Assembly (NCBI GenBank): GCA_046520405.1
Contig: JBKGHI010000011.1
Coordinates: 9,947-73,946 of the forward strand
Reading direction: 5' to 3'
Origin: Myxococcus sp046520405
GTDB taxonomy: Bacteria; Myxococcota; Myxococcia; Myxococcales; Myxococcaceae
DNA: 64,000 nt
Shown here: in pieces, positions 26,141 through 37,374 of the stretch
Numbering within the stretch: the first letter of the stretch is position 1
How the letters are laid out: each line of letters opens with the position of its first letter
Program-made: the position numbers and the translations under genes
The notes under the pieces: model-generated
Databases searched by the model: none
What the model was told of the DNA's origin: nothing
The model's input: the letters and a program-made list of their open reading frames with translations, nothing else

Positions 26141-27727
26141 CTACGGCTGGCGCCGGTACACGTGCAGCGGCGCGGTGAAGCCATCCAGCTCCTGGTAGGC
26201 CACGCCGTCCAGCACCAGCGAGCGCCCGTCCAGCTTCACGCCCGCGTCCTTCGCCAGCGTGCCCCCGTCGAAGCGGACCAGCACGTCCGGGCGGGCCTCC
26301 TGCATGCGCTGGCGGAAGGTGTCCCAGCGCACGCGCGCCAGCCGCTCCTCCGGAAGGCCGGAGAAGAAGGCCAGCTGCAGGTCCATGTAGTTCGGGTCGA
26401 TGTCGAGCGCCGCGGCGCCGCCCTTGGCGGCGACCTCCGCCTTCAGGAACTTCGCCACCTGCATCAGCGCCACGGGGTTCGTGGAGGTCGGGCTGATGGG
26501 CCGCATCGTGTTCTGGAGGGAGCCGTCGGTGCGGAACGTGTAGAGGCCCATCGCCACCGGCACCGCCACGGCGACCAGCGCCGTCACGCCCGCCAGGGCC
26601 TTGCGCAGCCCGGGCCCTCCGCGCGTCCCCACCAGCCCGGCGAAGCCAAAGGCCACGAAGACAGGGACCAGCGCGACCTGCGTCACCGTGAAGCGGCCCA
26701 GCGGAACGAAGGTCAGCAGCACCGCCGCGCGGAAGGTGAAGTAGGCGGCGGGAATCACCGCCGCGGCCACCAGCCAGCGAGTGTCCGGGCGCGAGCGCCA
26801 CGCGCGGACCATGCCCGCCATGCCCAGCAGCGCCACCAGCGGCGACAGGGTCATCAGGGCGATGCCGGGCCAGAACGTCAGCTGCTGCAGCCGCCAGAGC
26901 ACGGTCGACCCCGAGCCCATGGACGACTTCACCCAGTTCTGATGGAAGTCCTCCACCGCCACCACCGGGAAGAACGGATTGCCGTGCATCAGCTCATTGC
27001 CCTGCATCCACAGCAGGGGAAACGGCAGGCACACCAGCCCGAAGCCCACCGCCCGCGTGAGGGACACCACCTTGTCCTCGCTGCTGAAGCACAACGCCAG
27101 CGTGAGCAGCGGGATGTACATCCACGCGTCGTAGCGGAGCGCGCAGGCCAGGTTGAGCATCAACGCCGCCTGGAACAGAGGCAGGAAGCGGTTCTCGCCC
27201 ACCCCTTCCGCGTACAGGGCGAAGGTGGCCAGCATGAAGAAGAGGGACACCGCCTCGCTGCACGCCGTGGTGGAGAACTGCATGTGCATGCCCCACGCGG
27301 CGAAGGACAGCCCGGCCACCACGCCCGCGCGCCAGCCGAAGAGCCGCCGCGTCAGCACGAACAGCGGTACCACCGACAACACGCCGAAAAGCAGGCTCAC
27401 CACGCGGCCCGCGACCTCCCGGTCGAACACCGACAGCGCCGCGCCCACCAGGTACATGTGCAGCGGGCCAAACTGGTAGGCCCCGTCCCCGTAGGCGGTG
27501 ATGAGGTGCGGAGCCCGGAACCAGCGCTCCGCCAGCTCCGTGCGCACCACGGCGTCACCGAAGAGGTTCTCGTTGACGAAGAACACGGCCAACCGGGGAA
27601 CCAACGCCGCCACCAGCAACAGCCCGACCAGCAGCCGGGTGCCTGGCTCATGCAGAGGGGCAGGCACCGCCGACAGGCCAGGTGCGGTGGGAGACGAAAC
27701 GGAGAGGGGGGCGGAGGCGGTGGCCAT
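26141..27727 (-). CDS. GT39/ArnT-like integral membrane glycosyltransferase
   Basis: A 528-residue polytopic membrane protein. Hydrophobic helices begin at about residue 35 (LLVGLLLVAALVPRLAVFFV), followed by the first luminal loop with an acidic pair (VNENLFGDAVVRTELAERW), as in dolichyl-phosphate-sugar-using GT-C enzymes (PMT/ArnT). About ten further helices and a C-terminal extracytoplasmic domain of about 120 residues follow. It probably transfers a sugar from a polyprenyl-phosphate donor to a lipid or protein. The ATG at 27727 is chosen to give a short cytoplasmic N-terminus; ATG 27811 would add a non-conserved stretch. It lies downstream of a secreted-protein gene on the same strand. 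Confidence 0.72.
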   Translation of the reverse strand: MATASAPLSVSSPTAPGLSAVPAPLHEPGTRLLVGLLLVAALVPRLAVFFVNENLFGDAVVRTELAERWFRAPHLITAYGDGAYQFGPLHMYLVGAALSVFDREVAGRVVSLLFGVLSVVPLFVLTRRLFGWRAGVVAGLSFAAWGMHMQFSTTACSEAVSLFFMLATFALYAEGVGENRFLPLFQAALMLNLACALRYDAWMYIPLLTLALCFSSEDKVVSLTRAVGFGLVCLPFPLLWMQGNELMHGNPFFPVVAVEDFHQNWVKSSMGSGSTVLWRLQQLTFWPGIALMTLSPLVALLGMAGMVRAWRSRPDTRWLVAAAVIPAAYFTFRAAVLLTFVPLGRFTVTQVALVPVFVAFGFAGLVGTRGGPGLRKALAGVTALVAVAVPVAMGLYTFRTDGSLQNTMRPISPTSTNPVALMQVAKFLKAEVAAKGGAAALDIDPNYMDLQLAFFSGLPEERLARVRWDTFRQRMQEARPDVLVRFDGGTLAKDAGVKLDGRSLVLDGVAYQELDGFTAPLHVYRRQP

Positions 27728-27807
27728 GACGCGCGGCAGGATACGCAGGCACGGCCCAAAGCCAAGCTGACGCCCACCGTTCCCTTGCTCGGAGAGCGCG
27801 GCCGACT

Positions 27808-28779
27808 TCACGGAGCGCGAACCTGCTCCTCATCCTGTATCCAGGGAGCTGCAACCATCTCTCGGCTGCCAGGCGCCAACGGGCCACCGGATTCGAGCGT
27901 CACCCGGGCGCGGCGGACCACATCCAGACGCCGGGCCCCCCGCGTCCCCAGCTCGGCGCGCGACGTGTAGATGACCTCCAGCCGCTCGGGGAACGGGCGG
28001 CGCAGGTCGAACCACAGCTCCCCTTCGGCCCTGGGCGCGGACCGCCCTTCCGGGCTCCGGGACTGGAGGAGGAAGCGCACCCGGCCCCGGGCCCCCTCCA
28101 GGGACACCAGTTCATAGGCGATGACGGACAGGCCGTCCGGCCCCAGCGCACGCGCCACGGCCCAGCGCGCCCCCGGCCCCACGGGCTCTTCGGGAAACTG
28201 CGGGGTGACGAGCCACTCCGAGGCCAGCGCCCCCTGCACCAGCGAACGCAACGCCGAGGACGCGTCGGGCCCCAGCCGCAGCCACGCCTCCACCGGCGTC
28301 CCCCGGTCGGAGAGCACCACCTCGCCAGCCCGGCCACTCACCGCGCCCAGCGTTTCCGCCAGCCTCCACGCCGGCTCCATCCCCTCCTCGTCCACGGCGC
28401 GAACCTCGGGGCGGCCCACCCGCAGGTGGTAACGCGCCCGCCCCCTCCCCTCCCGCGCCTGCCACGCCACATGCAGCGGCAGCAGGATTTCAGGCCCGTA
28501 CTCCGTGCGCAGCTCACGCTCGGGGCCCGCGCCCAACACCGTCTCGACCTCCGACGCCACGGACGCCACCATGCCCTGGCTCCACCCGGGCCGCTGCGCC
28601 AGCCGCAGCACGCGACGTGGCGCGGCCCCCGCATCGAGCAGCGCCGTGGCCACCACGTCTCCCTCCGCGCGAGGAACGGTGGCGTGGCCCCATGTGCCAA
28701 GCAGACAGGTCATGACGAGCAGAACGGGCACGAAGAGGCTCCATGGGAGGACAGGACAGGCGCCGCCGCCCCATTGCAT
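27808..28779 (-). CDS. Secreted protein of unknown function
   Basis: A 323-residue protein with an N-terminal hydrophobic signal (LFVPVLLVMTCLLGTWGHA, likely cleaved before TVPR). The mature part has about 280 residues and is rich in Arg, Glu and Gly with beta strands (LLPLHVAWQAREGRGRARYH, VRFLLQSRSPEG, GELWFDLRRPFPERLEVIYT). I recognise no domain; the overall pattern is that of myxobacterial periplasmic proteins of about 300 residues. It lies upstream of the membrane glycosyltransferase gene with an 80-base gap and may be co-transcribed. Confidence 0.65.
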   Translation of the reverse strand: MQWGGGACPVLPWSLFVPVLLVMTCLLGTWGHATVPRAEGDVVATALLDAGAAPRRVLRLAQRPGWSQGMVASVASEVETVLGAGPERELRTEYGPEILLPLHVAWQAREGRGRARYHLRVGRPEVRAVDEEGMEPAWRLAETLGAVSGRAGEVVLSDRGTPVEAWLRLGPDASSALRSLVQGALASEWLVTPQFPEEPVGPGARWAVARALGPDGLSVIAYELVSLEGARGRVRFLLQSRSPEGRSAPRAEGELWFDLRRPFPERLEVIYTSRAELGTRGARRLDVVRRARVTLESGGPLAPGSREMVAAPWIQDEEQVRAP

Positions 28780-29437
28780 GCGCCATGCTCAATGCCACGC
28801 CCCGGGAGTGCGCCCCGGCGCCGTCCCGAATGGGAGACGCCGCGTGTGAAGCAGGCACCCATTCGCCATGACAGCCCTTCGGGCGCTGAGCCGCCTTCCC
28901 GGCTGCACCTCGCGATGAGACGCCCGCCAGCAAGCAAGCCTGGATGTTTCACGCGGCATCAATGTCCGGTGGCATTCACTCGCGACATGGGCTGCCATCC
29001 CGCACGGCCGCTCGCCTGCTCATGTGCACACGGCACAGCCACGTCGTGAAGGCTTCGCGCCGACATGTGGAGTGAAAGGGCACGCCGCCCCACAACCCAC
29101 CTGAGCATTGCCGCTGCCGTGCGCCCGGGAAATGACCGTTCAGGCGTTCACTACCCCTCGTGCAACCGGTGTGCGCCTACCCCCGTGGGCGAGGGCCCTT
29201 ATAATCAAGATGCCTTTTCACCCCGTGGAGGGGGTGCGCCTTCGGGCGTTCCATCCCTGACACGAGCGTAACGCGCGGTCCCACTCCGCGGCGGGGTCCC
29301 GAAGGGGCAGCAGGGCTGTCGTGCCTGGGACCTCGTTGGGGTGGGTGTGGAATGGCGGTCATGCCCTCCAGGTTGACCATTTTGGCCCCCTGTCGGCGCG
29401 GCTATTCCGCGTCCCGGGCGGGCTCCGAGGGAGAGAC
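28780..29437 (+). other. 658-base stretch without a gene, upstream of the prkA operon
   Basis: No reading frame here looks coding. A consensus-like TATAAT at 29200-29205 is the only strong -10-like hexamer, but no -35 sits 16-18 bases before it. The region is divergent between the secreted-protein gene and prkA and is long for this genome, so it likely carries regulatory sites for the stress operon. Confidence 0.5.
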
Positions 29438-31501
<2,064 letters not shown>

Positions 31502-31523
31502 CACCAGAGAGGGGCGAGCCGCC

Positions 31524-32633
31524 GTGACCTTGAAGATTCACCAGGACCACTCCCGCTTCAAACAGATTGTCCGGGGGAAGATCAAAGCCAACCTGCGCAA
31601 GTACGTGCAGAAGGGCGAGATGATTGGCAAGAAGGGGAAGGACGCCATCTCCATCCCCATCCCCTTCATCGACATCCCCCGCTTCAAGTACGGCCACAAG
31701 GAGCAGGGTGGCGTCGGACAGGGTGACGGCGAGGTCGGCCAGCAGCTCGGCCCCGGGGCGGTGGAGCCCGGGGAGGGCCACCAGGCCGGCCAGGGCGAGG
31801 GAGACCACGCCCTGGAAGTGGACGTCACGCTCGACGAGCTCGCCCAGATTCTGGGCGAGGAGCTGCAGCTCCCCAACATCGAGCGGCGGCAGAGCGAGCG
31901 CATCATCACCCAGAAGATCCGCTACACCGGCGTCAACACCACCGGCCCGGAGTCGCTGCGGCACTTCAAGCGGACCTTCAAGCAGGCCCTGCGGCGTCAG
32001 ATTGCCGCCGGCACGTATGACCCGGCGCGGCCCGTCATCATCCCCACGCGCGAGGACCGCCGCTACCGCAGCTACAAGCTCCAGGACCTGCCGGATACCA
32101 ACGCGGTCATCATCTACATGATGGACGTGTCCGGCTCCATGGGTGACGAGCAGAAGGAGATCGTCCGCATCGAGAGCTTCTGGCTCGATACGTGGCTGCG
32201 CCACCAATACAAGGGTCTGGAGGCGCGCTACATCATCCACGACGCGGTGGCGCGCGAGGTGGATCGCGACACGTTCTTCCACACCCGCGAGTCCGGCGGG
32301 ACGATGATCTCCAGCGCCTACAAGCTCTGCCGGGACATCATCCTGGCGGACTACCCGAAGAGCGCGTGGAACATCTACCCGTTCCACTTCAGCGACGGGG
32401 ACAACTGGAGCGCGGACGACACGCGGCAGTGCATCGAGATGCTGCGCAATGACGTGCTGCCCAACGTCAACCAGTTCGCCTACGGACAGGTGGAGTCGCC
32501 CTACGGCAGCGGCCAGTTCATCAAGGATTTGCGCGAGGCGGTGGGGGACACGCCCAACGTCGCGCTGAGCGAAATCGCGGACAAGGACGCCATCTACGCG
32601 TCCATCAAGGACTTCCTCGGCAAGGGCCGCTGA
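31524..32633 (+). CDS. yeaH: YeaH/DUF444 family VWA-domain protein
   Basis: A 369-residue protein starting at GTG 31524. The N-terminal 60 residues are basic (IHQDHSRFKQIVRGKIKANL), followed by a Gly/Glu-rich spacer (GVGQGDGEVGQQLGPG), then a VWA-type domain with the MIDAS motif DVSGSMGD (201-208), ESGGTMISSAYKL and FHFSDGDNW. The family always travels with PrkA and SpoVR; YeaH is thought to act with the kinase YeaG in nutrient stress. Its Gly-rich spacer is typical. The next gene follows after 35 bases. Confidence 0.92.
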   Translation: MTLKIHQDHSRFKQIVRGKIKANLRKYVQKGEMIGKKGKDAISIPIPFIDIPRFKYGHKEQGGVGQGDGEVGQQLGPGAVEPGEGHQAGQGEGDHALEVDVTLDELAQILGEELQLPNIERRQSERIITQKIRYTGVNTTGPESLRHFKRTFKQALRRQIAAGTYDPARPVIIPTREDRRYRSYKLQDLPDTNAVIIYMMDVSGSMGDEQKEIVRIESFWLDTWLRHQYKGLEARYIIHDAVAREVDRDTFFHTRESGGTMISSAYKLCRDIILADYPKSAWNIYPFHFSDGDNWSADDTRQCIEMLRNDVLPNVNQFAYGQVESPYGSGQFIKDLREAVGDTPNVALSEIADKDAIYASIKDFLGKGR

Positions 32634-32668
32634 CTTCAGCGGCCCGGTTTCACCGGAGCGACTGCCCG

Positions 32669-34162
32669 ATGCCCAAGAGCCTCACCCCCCGCCTCGCCGC
32701 GCTCCGGGACGAAATCCATGGCTATGCCAAGGAGTTCGGCCTGGACTTCTTCGACACCCGCTTCGAGATGGTGTCCTACGACGAGATGAACATGGTGGCC
32801 GCCTACGGCGGCTTCCCCACCCGCTACCCCCACTGGCGCTGGGGCATGGAGTACGAGCAGCTCGCCAAGGGCTACGAGTACGGGCTGAGCAAAATCTACG
32901 AGCTCGTCATCAACAACGACCCTTGCTACGCCTACTTGATGGAGAGCAACCCGGAGGTGGACCAGAAGCTCGTCATGGCCCACGTCTACGGACACTGCGA
33001 CTTCTTCAAGAACAACTTCTCCTTCCGGCACACCAACCGCCGGATGATTGACGAGATGGCCAACCACGCCACGCGGGTGCGGCGCTGGGTGGACAAGATG
33101 GGCGTGGAGAAGGTCGAGGACTTCATCGACCGGACGCTGAGCCTGGAGAACCTCATCGACCAGCACGCGCCGCACATCCGGCGCAACCCGGACCCGCAGA
33201 AGGCCGAGGACGAGCTCAAGGCCAACGAGCGCGTGGAGGGCTTCAAGGTGGGCCGCGAGTACATGCGCGGCTACATCAACCCGTCCGAGTTCCTCGACTC
33301 CCAGCGCAAGAAGGTGGAGGACGAGAAGCAGCGCGCCAAGAAGTTTCCCGAGCGCCCCCAGCGCGACGTGCTCCTCTTCCTGCTGGAGGAGGCCCCGCTG
33401 GAGCCGTGGGAGGCGGACATCCTCGCCATTCTCCGCGACGAGGCCCACTACTTCGCGCCCCAGGGCCAGACGAAAATCATGAACGAGGGGTGGGCCAGCT
33501 ACTGGCACTCCACCATCATGACGCGCCGGGCCCTCAAGGACGACGAAATCATCGACTACGCGGACCACCACTCCGGCACCATGGGCACGCGCCCGGGCGC
33601 CATCAACCCGTACAAGCTGGGCATCGAGCTGTGGCGCGACATCGAGGAGCGGTGGAACAAGGGCCGCTTCGGCAAGGAGTGGGACGAGTGCGATGACCTC
33701 CGCGCGCGCCGCGCCTGGGACAAGAAGCTGGGCGCCGGCCGCGAGAAGATTTTCGAGGTCCGCAAGCACTACAACGACATCACCTTCATCGACACGTTCC
33801 TGACGCCCGAGTTCGCGATGGAGCAGAAGCTCTTCGTGTACGGCTTCAACGACAAGCGCAACTCGTGGGAGATTCTCGACCGCGAGTTCAAGAAGGTGAA
33901 GAACAAGCTCCTGCAGGGGCTCACCAACTTCGGCCAGCCCATCATCGAGGTGGTGGACGGCAACTTCGAGAACCGCAGCGAGCTGCTGCTGGCGCACCGC
34001 CACGACGGCCAGGACCTCAAGGGCGACTACGCGCGCGAGACGCTGCGCAACCTCCAGTCCCTGTGGCGCCGGCCCGTCAACATCCTCACGCGGTACGACA
34101 ACAAGGGCGCCATGCTGCGCTTCGACGGGCAGAGCCACTCCGAGCGGAAGGTGGAGCTCTGA
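32669..34162 (+). CDS. spoVR: SpoVR family protein
   Basis: A 497-residue protein of the SpoVR/YcgB family, the third member of the conserved operon. Family blocks include DFFDTRFEMVSYDEMN, AYGGFPTRYPHWRWGMEYE, VYGHCDFFKNNFSF, NEGWASYWHSTIMTRR (with a His), and a C-terminal block QKLFVYGFNDKRNSWEI. Loss of spoVR impairs spore cortex formation in Bacillus; in Gram-negatives the complex is linked to starvation and motility control. Myxobacteria form fruiting-body spores, so a role in development is a reasonable inference but not shown here. Confidence 0.92.
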   Translation: MPKSLTPRLAALRDEIHGYAKEFGLDFFDTRFEMVSYDEMNMVAAYGGFPTRYPHWRWGMEYEQLAKGYEYGLSKIYELVINNDPCYAYLMESNPEVDQKLVMAHVYGHCDFFKNNFSFRHTNRRMIDEMANHATRVRRWVDKMGVEKVEDFIDRTLSLENLIDQHAPHIRRNPDPQKAEDELKANERVEGFKVGREYMRGYINPSEFLDSQRKKVEDEKQRAKKFPERPQRDVLLFLLEEAPLEPWEADILAILRDEAHYFAPQGQTKIMNEGWASYWHSTIMTRRALKDDEIIDYADHHSGTMGTRPGAINPYKLGIELWRDIEERWNKGRFGKEWDECDDLRARRAWDKKLGAGREKIFEVRKHYNDITFIDTFLTPEFAMEQKLFVYGFNDKRNSWEILDREFKKVKNKLLQGLTNFGQPIIEVVDGNFENRSELLLAHRHDGQDLKGDYARETLRNLQSLWRRPVNILTRYDNKGAMLRFDGQSHSERKVEL

Positions 34163-34193
34163 GCGGCCCTGCCCTGCTGCCCCGGCCGGTGCG

Positions 34194-35180
<987 letters not shown>

Positions 35181-35378
35181 GTGCTCCTCCTCGCGTGCGT
35201 GACGGGCCCTCAGCGGAGCCCGGCCATCCCCAAGGTGGGCAGCGTCTCCCGGGGGCGCAGGGAAGCCTGGCCGGGCGCTCGACGGCGGTGTGGAGCAGCC
35301 AGGCAGCCGAGCCCGGAAATTTCCCGGCCCTTCGCTGGGCGAGCGCCAGGGTGTCCACTACACTCGGCCCCCGCCCCC

Positions 35379-36557
35379 ATGAGAATCGCTCCCCTGCTCT
35401 GCCTGGCCGCCGCGCTGGTGGCCTCGACGTCCGAAGCCGCTGTCCGCTACGTCATCAAGAACCGCCGCATCGAGCCGAACCAGACGCTCGCGAAGGCGCT
35501 GCACGACGCGCATCTCCCGGACGCGCAGGTGGCCGCGGTCATCTCCGCGCTGGAGGGCGTGTTCGACTTCCGCAAGTCGCGCGTGGGCGACCAGCTGCGG
35601 CTCGTCATGCGCGACGGGGAGCTGGACTTCTTCGACTACCGCCAGAGCATGGTGGACGAGTGGCAGGTCCGCCGCGACGGCGAGAAGTACGTGGGCAGCA
35701 AGCGCGCCATCGAGGTGGAGAAGCAGGTCGCCGTCGTCGCGCTGGAAATCCAGTCGTCGCTGTACGAGGCGGCGGTGGCCTCGGGTGAGGACCCGGCCAT
35801 CGGCATGGTGCTGGCGGACGTGTTCGCCTGGGACATCGACTTCTACCGCGACGTGCGCAAGGGCGACACGGCGCGCGCGCTGGTGGAGAAGTTCGTCTCC
35901 AAGGGCCGCCTGCTGCGCTACGGCGACGTGCTGGCGGCGACGTACGCGGGCGGCCTGGTGGGCAACAAGAAGGTGTACCGCTACGTGCTCCCGGACGGGC
36001 AGCCCAACTACTTCAACGAGGAGGGCGCCAGCGCGAAGAAGACCTTCCTCAAGACGCCGCTGAAGTACGCCAACGTCACCAGCCGCTTCGGCTCGCGCTT
36101 CCACCCGGTGCTCAAGTACCTCAAGGCCCACAACGGCGTGGACTACGGCACCCCCATTGGCACCCCCGTGTGGGCGGTGGCGGACGGCACGGTGACGCAG
36201 GCGGGCTACGCGGGCGCCGCGGGCAACATGGTGGTCATCCGCCACGCCAACGGCTTCGAGACGCAGTACATGCACCTGTCCCGCTTCGGTGAAGGCGTCC
36301 GCGCGGGCGCCCGGGTGCGGCAGAAGCAGGTCATCGCCTACTCCGGCAACACGGGCCGCTCCACCGGGCCGCACCTGCACTTCGGCCTCAAGCGCAACGG
36401 CCAGTACACCAACCCGCTCAACCAGCAGTTCCCCCGCGCGGACCCGCTGCCCAAGGAGCTGCTGCCGGACTTCCTCGCCAAGGCGCAGGAGCTGACGGGG
36501 CAGATGGAGGCCGTGTCCGTGGCCGCCGTCGCCGGGCAGGCCGCGGCCATGCCGTGA
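35379..36557 (+). CDS. M23 family cell-wall metallopeptidase with N-terminal LysM/OapA-like domain
   Basis: A 392-residue exported peptidoglycan hydrolase. The signal peptide is MRIAPLLCLAAALVASTSEA. Residues 25-110 resemble the OapA/LysM-like N-domain of M23 proteins (IEPNQTLAKALHDAHL, FRKSRVGDQLRLV). The C-terminal LytM domain has the zinc-ligand pair AHNGVDYGTPIG, HLSRF and the catalytic GPHLHFGL. This is the full set for an active endopeptidase. It would cut peptide cross-links in peptidoglycan during growth or division. The start ATG at 35379 was chosen because the signal peptide begins there. Confidence 0.9.
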   Translation: MRIAPLLCLAAALVASTSEAAVRYVIKNRRIEPNQTLAKALHDAHLPDAQVAAVISALEGVFDFRKSRVGDQLRLVMRDGELDFFDYRQSMVDEWQVRRDGEKYVGSKRAIEVEKQVAVVALEIQSSLYEAAVASGEDPAIGMVLADVFAWDIDFYRDVRKGDTARALVEKFVSKGRLLRYGDVLAATYAGGLVGNKKVYRYVLPDGQPNYFNEEGASAKKTFLKTPLKYANVTSRFGSRFHPVLKYLKAHNGVDYGTPIGTPVWAVADGTVTQAGYAGAAGNMVVIRHANGFETQYMHLSRFGEGVRAGARVRQKQVIAYSGNTGRSTGPHLHFGLKRNGQYTNPLNQQFPRADPLPKELLPDFLAKAQELTGQMEAVSVAAVAGQAAAMP

Positions 36558-36566
36558 GGCGGCGGC

Positions 36567-37151
36567 CTACTCCCAGGTGATGACGTAGTCGGCACCGCTC
36601 ACGCCACGAGGGGTGCCCACCACCTTGCTCTTGCAGCCGATGACGCTCAGCGCCTCCTGCAAGACGCCCTCGTGGTACTGCACCGGCTGCATGTCCCCGT
36701 GGAAGGCCAGGCGGACCTGCTTGTCCCCCAGCACCGCGTATTCACGCCGGCCGTAGCTCACCAGCGTCGAGTACGCGGTGGGCGCGTGGGACAGCAGCCG
36801 CTTCGGGTCGCCCTTGCCGATGAGCCGGATGAGCGTCTGCCCCACCGTGGACTGGAAGAAGTGCGTGACGGCCGCGGCGCCGCAGGCCCGCACCGCGTCC
36901 TCCCTGGTGCCGTAGACGGGCGTCAGCGCCTCCGACGTGGCGTACAGGAGGCGCAGCGCGTCCACCGCCGGATAGGAGAAGAAGTCCACGGGCGAGCGCT
37001 TGAAGAAAGGCTCCCGCAGCCGCGTGGCCGCCTCCGCGCCGAGCTTCTTCTCCGCCAGGTTGAACACCGCGTTGAAGATGAGCCCGCGCACCGTGTCATC
37101 GGGCCGGATGACGGCCAGCCGTTGTTCAAGGTCGCTCTTCGGGAAACCCAT
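36567..37151 (-). CDS. DUF2378 family protein (Myxococcus-type paralogous family)
   Basis: A 194-residue soluble protein of the DUF2378 family, which is almost confined to myxobacteria and occurs in many copies per genome. Recognised features are the middle segment PFFKRSPVDFFSYPAVDALR, the FQSTVGQTLIRLIGKGDPKR block and the late FHGDMQPVQYHEGVL segment. Function is unknown; members are often found near signalling and developmental genes. No signal peptide or membrane helix. Confidence 0.8.
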   Translation of the reverse strand: MGFPKSDLEQRLAVIRPDDTVRGLIFNAVFNLAEKKLGAEAATRLREPFFKRSPVDFFSYPAVDALRLLYATSEALTPVYGTREDAVRACGAAAVTHFFQSTVGQTLIRLIGKGDPKRLLSHAPTAYSTLVSYGRREYAVLGDKQVRLAFHGDMQPVQYHEGVLQEALSVIGCKSKVVGTPRGVSGADYVITWE

Positions 37152-37374
37152 GGCGGATTGATTTCTACATCAATCCGCCCCCGGGATGGCGCCTCATCCA
37201 CCGACAGGCAGTTCGCCGCCCTTCCAGGTGAGCAGTGTCAAGCGCCCGGACGCGCTTTACCGGTGCGATGCGAGACACGGCTGCGCTAGCCTGACGCACC
37301 TTCGCGTACCCGGGAAAGCCCGGGGGCCGCGAAACCTTGAACCGCAGCATCTACGTCCCGAGATACCCAGCGAC

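Noticed and set aside
29342..29356. TGGGTGTGGAATGGC, a sigma54-like -24/-12 pattern upstream of prkA
   Set aside because: Only the GG and GC positions fit and the -24 half is poor; such matches are frequent in GC-rich DNA.
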